NCBI RefSeq assembly: GCF_044344315.1
Contig: NZ_JBIJDC010000001.1
Location: 62,001 to 126,000 of the forward strand
Direction of reading: 5' to 3'
Source: Zoogloea sp044344315
Lineage (GTDB): Bacteria > Pseudomonadota > Gammaproteobacteria > Burkholderiales > Rhodocyclaceae
Length of the DNA stretch: 64,000 nt
Part shown: in pieces, positions 34,336 through 42,265 of the stretch
Layout: every line of letters starts with the position of its first letter
Position numbering within the stretch: the stretch's first letter is position 1
Made by a program: the position numbers and the translations under genes
Notes under the pieces: generated by a model
The model's input: the letters and a program-made list of their open reading frames with translations, nothing else
Databases searched by the model: none
Told to the model about the DNA's origin: nothing

Positions 34336-35051
34336 GACGCGCCCTTGTCACGGGCGCCAGCGGTGGTATCGGGGCGGCCATCGCCCGGCGTCTGGGTGCA
34401 GACGGGCACCATGTGCTGATCCACGCCAATCGCAACCCGGAGCGCGCCGCCGCCGTGCTGGCGGACATCCAGGCGGCGGGAGGCTCGGCCGAGGTGCTGT
34501 GCTTTGACCTCACCGATGCCGCCGCCACCACTGCCGCCGTGAACGCCATGCTGGAAGCGGGCCCCGTCGCCATCCTGGTGAACAATGCCGGCCTCCATGC
34601 GGATGCCGTCTTTCCCGGCATGAGCCCGGAAAAATGGCAGCAGGTGATGGATGTCAACCTCAACGGTTTCTACAACATCACCCAGCCCCTCACGATGCCG
34701 ATGATCCGTGGTCGCTGGGGCCGCATTGTCACCATCACCTCGGTGGCGGGCCTGGTCGGCAACCGGGGGCAGGTCAACTACGCTGCAGCCAAGGGCGCGC
34801 TCCACGCCGCCACCAAATCCCTCGCCCTCGAGCTGGCCAGCCGGGGCATCACCGTCAATGCGGTGGCACCCGGGATCATCGCCACCGGGATGATAGAAGG
34901 CAGCTTCGATCAGGCCGCCATCGAGCGCCTTGTGCCAATGAAACGAGCCGGAAAACCCGAAGAAGTCGCAGACCTCGTCGCCTTTCTGGTCTCCGAACAG
35001 GCCACCTACATCACCGGGCAGATCATCTCGGTCAATGGCGGAATGGTCTGA
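34332..35051 (+). CDS. 3-oxoacyl-ACP reductase (FabG-like) of the aryl polyene cluster
   Basis: A 239-residue short-chain dehydrogenase with cofactor motif TGASGGIGAAIA, NNAG near residue 80, catalytic Ser in ITSVAGLVGNRG and the YAAAKG Tyr-x-x-x-Lys pair. It reduces 3-oxoacyl-ACP with NADPH. No enoyl reductase gene is present in the cluster, as expected when the chain must stay unsaturated. It overlaps the dehydratase gene by 4 nt. Confidence 0.93.
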   Translation: MRRALVTGASGGIGAAIARRLGADGHHVLIHANRNPERAAAVLADIQAAGGSAEVLCFDLTDAAATTAAVNAMLEAGPVAILVNNAGLHADAVFPGMSPEKWQQVMDVNLNGFYNITQPLTMPMIRGRWGRIVTITSVAGLVGNRGQVNYAAAKGALHAATKSLALELASRGITVNAVAPGIIATGMIEGSFDQAAIERLVPMKRAGKPEEVADLVAFLVSEQATYITGQIISVNGGMV

Positions 35052-35052
35052 G

Positions 35053-35145
35053 ATGGAGCGCATCTCCAGCGACCCGCAGCGAAACGCGGCACGCCCTGGG
35101 CTTGCCAAGCCAGGCAGGTCGGGCGAGCACGGGCGGCCTGAATGA
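35053..35145 (+). CDS. possible 30-residue bridging ORF
   Basis: An ATG 1 nt after the reductase stop opens 30 codons of Arg/Gly/Pro-rich sequence, ending in a TGA that overlaps the antiporter start (ATGA). It fills the gap between the two genes exactly. It may serve only to carry ribosomes to the antiporter. No ribosome-binding site is distinct. Coding status is uncertain. Confidence 0.3.
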   Translation: MERISSDPQRNAARPGLAKPGRSGEHGRPE

Positions 35146-36425
35146 GCGCCGCCCCCCAACTGGCAGGTCAGGTGTCGCTCCACAAGGCGGAGGCCGTCCT
35201 TTTCTTCACCCTCCTGCAGCTCACCGTGATCGTGCTGGCGGGGCGCATCGGGAGCATTCTCGCCCGCCGCGTCGGGCAGTCATCGGCCGTTGGCGAGATC
35301 ATCATCGGGATTCTGCTGGGGCCCTCATTGTTCGGGCTGCTGTTTCCCGGCGTGTTCGACCATGTGTTCCGCTCCGCACCACCGGAGCCCATGCAGGTTC
35401 TCTCCCAGGTGGGCCTGATCCTGCTGATGTTCCAGATCGGCATCGAATTCGACTTTTCCCACCTGTCGGAACGCCAGCATCGCAAGACGGTACGCCGTGT
35501 CGCCCTGGCCGGGCTGGTGGCCCCCTTCATCCTCGGCCTGGGTTTCGGCTGGCTGGCGGCGCCGGAGCTGTCGCCCCAGGCCAACCGGGTAGCATCCGGG
35601 CTGTTCATCGCCACCGCCTTTTCCATCACCGCCCTCCCCATTCTCGGGCGGATCATGATCGAGTTCGGGCTCACCCGCCGCCCCATCGGCGTGATCGCCA
35701 TCAGCGCCGCCGCCGTCAATGACGTGGTGGGATGGCTGCTGCTGGCCCTGGTGACCACGCTGACCCTGTCCCATTTCGACCCAGCCGACTTCACGCTGAA
35801 GGTCGTGCTGGTCGCCGTGTTCATGCTGGCGGCCTGGTTCATCGTCCGTCCCCTCGTCAAGTGGGCGATACGGCGCACCCGCCATCACGGTCACCTCTCA
35901 CCCCACCTCATGGGGCTGCTGCTGGCCGCCATATTCCTGTGCGCGATGGTCACCTACAAGCTGGGTATCTTTGCCATCTTCGGGGGCTTTGTGATGGGCG
36001 TGCTGGTGCACGATGAGCCTGAGCTCGTGGAGGCCTGGAAGGAGCGCATCGGCCACTTCGTCACCGTGTTCTTCCTGCCAATTTTTTTCACCTACACGGG
36101 TTTGCGCACCAATATCGGCGGGCTGGACAGCCTTGCTCTGTGGGGCTGGTGCCTGTTGACCATCGCCCTCGCCACCCTGGGCAAGTTTGGCGGCACCTAT
36201 GTGGCGGCGCGCAGCTGTGGCCTCGATCACGCAGCCTCCAGCGTCCTGGGCATCATGATGAACACCCGTGCCTTGATGGAGCTGATCGTGATCAATGTCG
36301 GCTACGACCTGGGCGTGATCTCCCAGGACATGTTCACGATGCTGGTACTGATGGCCATCATCAGCACGGTGGTCACCACGCCGGGGCTGCGCCACTGGCT
36401 GCCACGCATGGGGGCTGCCCGCTGA
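35142..36425 (+). CDS. Kef/CPA2-type cation:proton antiporter
   Basis: A 427-residue membrane protein with about 12 helices and CPA2 features: GEIIIGILLGPSLFG near residue 50, FQIGIEFDF, an FSITALPILGRI helix and a paired acidic site in SAAAVNDVVGW (Asn-Asp). No C-terminal TrkA-N domain is present. It exchanges K+ or Na+ for H+. It closes the plus arm of the cluster and is not a standard member of aryl polyene loci, so it may be coupled to pigment export energetics or merely adjacent. Confidence 0.87.
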   Translation: MSAAPQLAGQVSLHKAEAVLFFTLLQLTVIVLAGRIGSILARRVGQSSAVGEIIIGILLGPSLFGLLFPGVFDHVFRSAPPEPMQVLSQVGLILLMFQIGIEFDFSHLSERQHRKTVRRVALAGLVAPFILGLGFGWLAAPELSPQANRVASGLFIATAFSITALPILGRIMIEFGLTRRPIGVIAISAAAVNDVVGWLLLALVTTLTLSHFDPADFTLKVVLVAVFMLAAWFIVRPLVKWAIRRTRHHGHLSPHLMGLLLAAIFLCAMVTYKLGIFAIFGGFVMGVLVHDEPELVEAWKERIGHFVTVFFLPIFFTYTGLRTNIGGLDSLALWGWCLLTIALATLGKFGGTYVAARSCGLDHAASSVLGIMMNTRALMELIVINVGYDLGVISQDMFTMLVLMAIISTVVTTPGLRHWLPRMGAAR

Positions 36426-36443
36426 CAAAGCCTGGCGGACCGC

Positions 36444-37202
36444 TCACCGCCCGCTCAGACGACGTACAACGAGGCCCGGCAAGCGCAGCAGGAAGCCGAT
36501 GAACAGCCGGGTATGCATCCAGGTGAGCAGGCGGTTGTCACGAAAATAGCGGAAGTGGGACACGCCGCCCTCGTCAGTACGGAAATAGCGCACCGGGGCG
36601 GGTAGATTGATCGGTCGCACCCCCGCCCAGGCAAGGCGCACCACCGCCTCGGGATCGAAGTCGAAGCGGCGCATCCAGCGTTGGCTGCGCATGATCTGCT
36701 CCAGCGGTGCAATGGGATAGACCCGGAAGCCGAACAGGGAATCACCAATACCCATCCACAGGGTTTCCAGATTGGCCCACCAATTGGAGATCTCCCGCCC
36801 CTTCACCCGCAACTGAGGCGCCTCAGAATCAAACACCGGCTTGCCCAGCACCATGCACGCCGGATCGCGGGCCGAGGCCTGCATGAAATCGGGAATGCAG
36901 TGCGCCGGATGCTGGCCATCGGAATCCATCGTCAGCACGTGGGTGAAACCGGCCGCCGCTGCAGCCGTCAGCCCTTCCAGAACCGCCGCCCCCTTGCCCC
37001 GGTTCTGCGGCAACTCGATGATGCGCAGACCGGGGTCGGTCGTGGCCATGGCCCGCAGGCGCTCGGTGCTTCCGTCGGTGCTGCCGTCGATTACCACCCA
37101 CACCGGATTCCATTGGGCACGCGCCTCCCGAACGGTCGCGTCGACCTTGGAGCCGGGGTTGTAGCTGGGAATCATGACCAGGTGGGATGATGAGGGGAGC
37201 AT
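36444..37202 (-). CDS. family 2 glycosyltransferase of the aryl polyene cluster
   Basis: A 252-residue GT-A fold transferase with the N-terminal MIPSYNPG, VVIDGSTDGS and TMDSDGQHP blocks (donor-binding DxD-like). The C-terminal part has a hydrophobic amphipathic stretch (LFIGFLLRLPGLVV) for membrane contact. GT2 enzymes beside a PlsC-like acyltransferase are a normal module of aryl polyene loci, thought to build the lipid or sugar anchor. The convergent antiporter gene ends 18 nt away. Confidence 0.88.
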   Translation of the reverse strand: MLPSSSHLVMIPSYNPGSKVDATVREARAQWNPVWVVIDGSTDGSTERLRAMATTDPGLRIIELPQNRGKGAAVLEGLTAAAAAGFTHVLTMDSDGQHPAHCIPDFMQASARDPACMVLGKPVFDSEAPQLRVKGREISNWWANLETLWMGIGDSLFGFRVYPIAPLEQIMRSQRWMRRFDFDPEAVVRLAWAGVRPINLPAPVRYFRTDEGGVSHFRYFRDNRLLTWMHTRLFIGFLLRLPGLVVRRLSGR

Positions 37203-37219
37203 CACGATGCAGTGCTTTC

Positions 37220-38008
37220 CTAGGTAGCGCGGGGTGGCACCGCGCCGGCAGCCGGTGGCTGGGCCAGGGCCGTGCGGTAGTAGTCGCCCAGCTCGGCGGT
37301 AAAGGCCAGCACCCGCGTTGGGGCGTCGAAACGCCGCCCCAGCCGGACGCTGAAACGCAAGGGCAGCTCCGGTTTGCGGAACAGCGGCCAGGCCTTGCCC
37401 AGATAGGGCGAGCTGAAATCGATGAACAGGGTCTGAACGGGGGTCTGCGCATGCCGTGCAATGAGGCTTGCCGCGTTGGTGCAACCGTCAAAGGGAAAGT
37501 TCGACGTGCGTGACCCCTCGGGAAATATCACCAGGTGGGCCCCCGCCCGGAGCTCGCGGGTCGCCCGCCGGACCATTCGCACCGGCTTGTCATTGTGGAT
37601 GTAACGGGCCAGACGGGCTGCCGCTCCGAGGAGGACATTTTCCATGAGCGCAGCCTTCATGATGCACACCGCGTTCGGCAGACGAGACGCAATCAGCACA
37701 ACGTCAAGGAGCGACGGATGATTGGCCACGACGACCAGGGACGGCTGGCGGCGCAGGGTGTCCAGGGCCTTCAGGTCGAAGCTGCAGGCACAGAACACGC
37801 TCAGGAAATGCAGATACAGGCGGAAGCCGATCATGATGGCCAACCGGCCGACAACGCTCCCAATGCGACGCGGCAACACGCTGAAAACCAGTGCAAACGG
37901 CAGCCACACCAGGCAGATCAGCGCCAGCGCCCCCAGGCCCAGCACCATGGCGACATACTCATAGGCCGTCCATAGCAGCTTGCCACACCGGGCCAGCGGG
38001 CTAGTCAT
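37220..38008 (-). CDS. PlsC-like 1-acyl-glycerol-phosphate acyltransferase family protein
   Basis: A 262-residue membrane acyltransferase with an N-terminal helix (about 15-45), the catalytic VVVANHPSLLDVVL (HX4D), and the acyl-acceptor block IFPEGSRTSN. ATG 38008 is preferred over GTG 38014 because of a better-spaced GGGTGAG ribosome-binding site. It overlaps the MipA/OmpV gene by 8 nt. In this cluster it probably acylates the pigment's anchor lipid rather than acting in general phospholipid synthesis (inference). Confidence 0.86.
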   Translation of the reverse strand: MTSPLARCGKLLWTAYEYVAMVLGLGALALICLVWLPFALVFSVLPRRIGSVVGRLAIMIGFRLYLHFLSVFCACSFDLKALDTLRRQPSLVVVANHPSLLDVVLIASRLPNAVCIMKAALMENVLLGAAARLARYIHNDKPVRMVRRATRELRAGAHLVIFPEGSRTSNFPFDGCTNAASLIARHAQTPVQTLFIDFSSPYLGKAWPLFRKPELPLRFSVRLGRRFDAPTRVLAFTAELGDYYRTALAQPPAAGAVPPRAT

Positions 38009-38840
38009 CAACACTCACCCGTTCGCTCGACTCGCCGAAAATCCACGCCACGGCCACACCTGCAGCCAGGTAATGATCGCGGGCCACCAGCGGGCTATCG
38101 TCGAAGGCCGCGTGCTGCAGCATGTCATACCGGACGAAAGCCCCCACCCAGTGTTGTGGATAGCGCCGCGATAACGAGGCCAGCACCTGGGTGCCGCTGT
38201 AGCCGCCGCTGGCCGAGTAGGCCGGGCGATCCGGCCTGGCCTCGGAGGGGCTCACCTGATAGTAATAGGCGTGCTGACGACTCGACGCAAAAATGGGGCC
38301 GCTACGCAAACCCAGGCGCCAGCCGGGCAGGCCGGGCGGATCGACCATATCCAGATTGAAGGCCGGCGAAAACACCCAGCCTGCGTGGCGGGGCGTGCTG
38401 CTCAGGCTAAACGCACTGCGCACCGGGATAATGAGCTTGAGCTGATGCGCCCGGTCCGGGCTGCGCCAGAGGGTGAGATCCAGCTGCGGACCGATTTCGA
38501 CAGTGGCATCCAGATCGGCCATCCCGTTCCGCACACCGCTGCTGTCCCTGCCCACCGGCGGCGACGCGCCAAGACTGACGCCCAGATCCACACGGTCACT
38601 ATCAAAGAGCACACCGCGCACGCCCTGCCGGTCAGCGCGCAGGTAACGCCCGTGATAGATGAAGTAGGGCACCGGCAGGACAAGCTCGTGGGACTCCGCC
38701 GCACCGCGCCAGGCCGGCAGGTGCAGCACGCCCAGGCCGGCACCGGCCTCCCAGAGCGGCCTGTCGGCCGCGACCGAGGTAGCACTGGTCAGCAGTGCCG
38801 CACACCCCAGCACAATGCAGGCATATGAAAGCAATCTCAT
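38001..38840 (-). CDS. MipA/OmpV family outer-membrane protein
   Basis: A 279-residue protein with a signal peptide (ends near SVAADRPLWEAGAG) and alternating beta-strand sequence. The MipA/OmpV signature LPAWRGAAES...VLPVPYFIYHG lies near the mature N-terminus and YLAAGVAVAWIF near the end. It probably forms a small outer-membrane barrel. It is wedged between the acyltransferase and chorismatase genes, 7 nt from the latter, so a part in placing the pigment in the outer membrane is plausible. Confidence 0.85.
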   Translation of the reverse strand: MRLLSYACIVLGCAALLTSATSVAADRPLWEAGAGLGVLHLPAWRGAAESHELVLPVPYFIYHGRYLRADRQGVRGVLFDSDRVDLGVSLGASPPVGRDSSGVRNGMADLDATVEIGPQLDLTLWRSPDRAHQLKLIIPVRSAFSLSSTPRHAGWVFSPAFNLDMVDPPGLPGWRLGLRSGPIFASSRQHAYYYQVSPSEARPDRPAYSASGGYSGTQVLASLSRRYPQHWVGAFVRYDMLQHAAFDDSPLVARDHYLAAGVAVAWIFGESSERVSVDD

Positions 38841-38847
38841 GGAGAAC

Positions 38848-39867
38848 TCAACTCAGTAGGTGGCAGGCCTGGGCCTCCACTTCGACCAGCAACTCGGCAC
38901 GACACACATCGGCCAGGAGATAGACCTGCTGTGCCGATGTACCAAGGACCTCGGCGAGTTCGGCCTGCACAGGGGCAAGATGGGCCGGGTGACGCACGTA
39001 CACCCGTGCGCTGAGCTCGGAGAGGCGGTAGGCCGGGCCGGCACTGCAGCGGCTGGCCTCCGCCAGCACGGCGTCCAGGTTGGCCACGAGCTCCCGCGTC
39101 TGGGCCACCGGATCGCCGGGGTGCATGCTTTGGTGGCCGACGATGCTGGCTGTCCCCGACACAAAGAGCCACTCTGCATCGGCGTGCTGCCCGAGCGCAG
39201 CCCGGGAGAATGTGGGGCTGCACGGACCATAATCCGCCGGATAGCGAAAGGCACTGAGCTGGCGCGGATTCTCGATGGACCGGGTGGGTGTTCGCCCGGC
39301 CAGGAAGGCCACGCTGAGCGGCCCACCCTGCACCCCCAGGGCACTGGCCGCCGGAATGCTGTCCATCACCAGGCGCCCTGCCGCTTCGAAGGCCCGATGG
39401 CGCCCGATGTTGAACTGCCGGTAGCGCTCGAGGCCGTCGGTTTCCTGATTGATATGGGGGAGATAGTTCCAGATGCGCCACAGGTGGGGATATCCCTCCT
39501 CGGCGAGGAGCTTGAACACGGATTCATAGGCCTGCTGGCCGGCACGTTGCAGCACCGGGCCGCTACTGCCTCCCAGCGCAGCGCCGTCCTCGACGACCTC
39601 AATGACGCCGAACAGCAATTCGCCATCGTGCCGGTAACGCACACCGTGGCGGGTGCCAGCCTGTGCCGGTCTGGCGCCAAACCAGGCCTCGACGGGCTCA
39701 CCGAGCAGGCAGGGAGCATGCAGCTGTTGGCACGGCAGGCCCTGCGGGACATGCGTCGGCTCCGCCAGCCCTATCCAGGACAGGCCTAGAAGGGCCGGAT
39801 CAAGCAGCCCCTCTGCAAGCCTGGCGCCGGAAAGGAAGCGGTGCAAGCCATGATGCATGCCCGTCAC
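38848..39867 (-). CDS. chorismatase of the XanB2/Hyg5 type (3-hydroxybenzoate synthase)
   Basis: A 339-residue chorismatase. In Xanthomonas, XanB2 turns chorismate into 3-hydroxybenzoate and 4-hydroxybenzoate, and 3-hydroxybenzoate is the xanthomonadin starter. The FRYPADYGPCSPTFSRA block near 208-222, SGTASIVGH at 237-245 and CRAELLVEVE at 322-331 are the active-site segments. Gly238 and Cys322 correspond, by my reading, to the residues that distinguish 3-hydroxybenzoate formers (Hyg5) from FkbO-type enzymes with Ala. The GTG start overlaps the stop of the flavoenzyme gene (GTGA). Confidence 0.85.
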   Translation of the reverse strand: MTGMHHGLHRFLSGARLAEGLLDPALLGLSWIGLAEPTHVPQGLPCQQLHAPCLLGEPVEAWFGARPAQAGTRHGVRYRHDGELLFGVIEVVEDGAALGGSSGPVLQRAGQQAYESVFKLLAEEGYPHLWRIWNYLPHINQETDGLERYRQFNIGRHRAFEAAGRLVMDSIPAASALGVQGGPLSVAFLAGRTPTRSIENPRQLSAFRYPADYGPCSPTFSRAALGQHADAEWLFVSGTASIVGHQSMHPGDPVAQTRELVANLDAVLAEASRCSAGPAYRLSELSARVYVRHPAHLAPVQAELAEVLGTSAQQVYLLADVCRAELLVEVEAQACHLLS

Positions 39868-41177
39868 TGACCGGCCCCCAGGCCGGCTTCATCCACCGGC
39901 CGGATGTTGATCCGGCGGTTACGCCAGCCGCGGAGGGACTGGCGCAGATTGCCCAGGAAGGACAGGTAGTAGATGACCTTGAAGATGCGCAACGGTCGCC
40001 AGATCGGGGTACTGCCGTAGATATCGCCGGCAAGTACCGAGAGCAGCGCCTCCTGAACCCGGAAGATGTTGCGCGGCGCCATGAACATGTCACGCATGGT
40101 GGGATTGGTGATGCGGTAGATGAACCACGAGAACACCTCCGGCCCATGCCGCACTACCCGATCGAACTCTGCCAGCGCCGCGGCAGCCTCAGCCGGACGG
40201 GACAGACAGGTGTCGATCGCCTTGGCCCCGGCGAAGCCACTGTTCATGGCCAGCATCACCCCGGACGAGAACACCGGATCGATGAAGGCAAAGGCATCGC
40301 CGAGCATCAGGTAGTTGGGACCGTGATTGCGCTCCGACACGTAGGAGAAGTTACCTGTCGCCTCCGCGTCAGTCACCATCCGCGCATCCTTGAGGCGTTC
40401 CGCGAGGGGCGGGCAGCTGGCGATGGTGTCGAGCAGGAACTGCGTCAGGCTCCGTCCGGCACGGGTCTTCATGTAATACGGCCACACCGTCGCACCCACG
40501 CTGGTCAGCCCGTCAGAAAGGGGGATGAACCAGAACCAGCCATGATCAAACCAGAAAATGGTGATGTTGCCTTCCGCCTGCCCCTCATGGCGGCGGGCGC
40601 CGGCAAAGTGGGCGTACATGGCAGAACTATTGTGGCGCGGATTGCGATGTTTGATCTGGAAACGGTTGGCCAGGAAGGTGTCGCGACCCGAGGCGTCAAC
40701 CACGAAGCGAGCGTGCCAGCGACGCTCCCGTCCGTCGTCGTCGGTAGCGTGAACCACGGCACCCTGGTTGTCCGACTGAAAATCCACCGCCCCCACCTTG
40801 CAGCCTTCGATGACCTCGACACCTTCCCGGGCCGCATTGCGGATCAGGATATGGTCGAAATCGGCTCGCTTGACCTGGTAAGCCATGGGCAATGACTTGT
40901 CGATAGCGTCTGCAAAGCGAAATTCCTGGCCGTGCTCATGCCATGGAGAGACAAACTCCGCCCCCCACTTTTCCATGCCAATCGCCGTGACCTCGTCGGC
41001 CACACCCAGGGCCTCAAGCAGCGGCATATTGGCGGGCAGAAGGGATTCGCCGATGTGGAAACGCGGGTGGTGGGCCTTCTCGAGCAAGACCACCCTGTAG
41101 CCTTTTCGAGCCAGCAGCGGGGCAACCGTGCTGCCCGCCGGACCACCACCAATCACCAGCACGTCGCACGTACTCAT
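39864..41177 (-). CDS. flavin-dependent halogenase-like oxidoreductase
   Basis: A 437-residue FAD enzyme of the tryptophan-halogenase superfamily. It has GGGPAGS at 10-16, GESLLP at 43-48, the halogenase hallmark WFWFIP at 214-219 and MLGDAFAFIDPVFSSGV. Lys70 in GMEKWGAEF aligns with the catalytic Lys of phenolic halogenases. Xanthomonadins are brominated on the ring, so head-group halogenation is a reasonable prediction, although many relatives are plain oxidoreductases. Start ATG 41177 is placed just before the FAD motif; an upstream ATG at 41231 is possible. It is coupled to the chorismatase. Confidence 0.83.
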   Translation of the reverse strand: MSTCDVLVIGGGPAGSTVAPLLARKGYRVVLLEKAHHPRFHIGESLLPANMPLLEALGVADEVTAIGMEKWGAEFVSPWHEHGQEFRFADAIDKSLPMAYQVKRADFDHILIRNAAREGVEVIEGCKVGAVDFQSDNQGAVVHATDDDGRERRWHARFVVDASGRDTFLANRFQIKHRNPRHNSSAMYAHFAGARRHEGQAEGNITIFWFDHGWFWFIPLSDGLTSVGATVWPYYMKTRAGRSLTQFLLDTIASCPPLAERLKDARMVTDAEATGNFSYVSERNHGPNYLMLGDAFAFIDPVFSSGVMLAMNSGFAGAKAIDTCLSRPAEAAAALAEFDRVVRHGPEVFSWFIYRITNPTMRDMFMAPRNIFRVQEALLSVLAGDIYGSTPIWRPLRIFKVIYYLSFLGNLRQSLRGWRNRRINIRPVDEAGLGAGQ

Positions 41178-41254
41178 TGCAATCAGGGGGTCTCCCTCAA
41201 GTGCAGGCTCCAACATTTCGTTTCCTCGCATCCAGCGCCAGGACGGCGGCGCGG

Positions 41255-42061
41255 TTATACCGTAATCCAGCCCCTCCCGCCACCGCTGCGCAAGCGCCGC
41301 AGACCGGGGGAGAAGGCCGCCGCCACCGCGGCAAGCACACTACCGGCAACTACATCCAACAAGACATGCTGCTTTGTTGCGAGCGTCGAAAAGACGATCA
41401 AGCCACTCCACAGCCAGTTGGCCCAATGCCAGACCCGGCTGCACTGCAGCTCACGTAACTCGCGCCTCAGCCAGAGGGCCGAATAGAGGGCCGCAGCCAC
41501 ATGCAGGGACGGGCAGGCGTTACCCCCGGGGTCAATACCCTTGAGCAAGGCATAACCTGGATAAAGCCCCCAATCCACCGCGGCAGGCGGCACGACAGTG
41601 GGCCAGAAGACATAGCAGAGCAGCCCCGCCCCGCACAGGCAGCCCATGTGCCAGCCAAGGCTGAACAGGCGCTTCAGGCCAGGGGCAAGCGCCGCCGGGA
41701 GCGACACATAGATCCAGAGTGACGCATAAACCACCAGCGCCCAGGGCTGAAAACCCACCTGCCGATCAACCCAGGTCAAAGGCATCTCGAACACCGGCCT
41801 CAGTGGGTGGTGGAGAAGCGCCAGATAGGCCAGGAAAAAAACATACATGAAAAGACTGGTACCCATCGCCTTGAACCACCACCAGTGCCGCAGCCGCCCG
41901 CCGATCCGGGAGAGGGTGGACGACGACCTGCCAGGCGATCCATACACTTCAAGGGACTGCGGTTCAATGAGCGGCAGCGGGCGTGGTTCCAAGGGGCAAG
42001 CTCCAGGCGATGTCGGCAAACCGGTGACCGCGGCGGAAATCCGGGACTCCCAACGCTGCAT
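41255..42061 (-). CDS. PAP2-family phosphatase membrane protein
   Basis: A 268-residue protein with about six membrane segments after a 60-residue polar N-terminus. PAP2 motifs are seen as NACPSLHVAAALYSALW (PSLH) and STLATKQHVLLDVVAG (the SxxTxxH/D-type third motif), like inositol phosphorylceramide synthase-type members. It probably removes phosphate from a lipid or transfers a headgroup. It starts the minus arm of the pigment cluster and is divergent from the indolepyruvate oxidoreductase gene across 204 nt. The true start may be later, at MGTSLFM. Confidence 0.82.
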   Translation of the reverse strand: MQRWESRISAAVTGLPTSPGACPLEPRPLPLIEPQSLEVYGSPGRSSSTLSRIGGRLRHWWWFKAMGTSLFMYVFFLAYLALLHHPLRPVFEMPLTWVDRQVGFQPWALVVYASLWIYVSLPAALAPGLKRLFSLGWHMGCLCGAGLLCYVFWPTVVPPAAVDWGLYPGYALLKGIDPGGNACPSLHVAAALYSALWLRRELRELQCSRVWHWANWLWSGLIVFSTLATKQHVLLDVVAGSVLAAVAAAFSPGLRRLRSGGGRGWITV

Positions 42062-42265
42062 ATTACGCGATCACGCCCACAGAAAAGAATATATGCCGAT
42101 TGAGATGCAGCAAGCTTGCCGGAACCCAACTGACAATAAGGGTATCCAAGCATTGAATTGCTGCATCCCTGCAGCCAGACTCGCCTTGCAACACCTCCGC
42201 GACCGGGCCCACAAGGCCCGCCCCGCGAACGGATCAAAAACACGATTTTTGCGAGGAAACCCACC

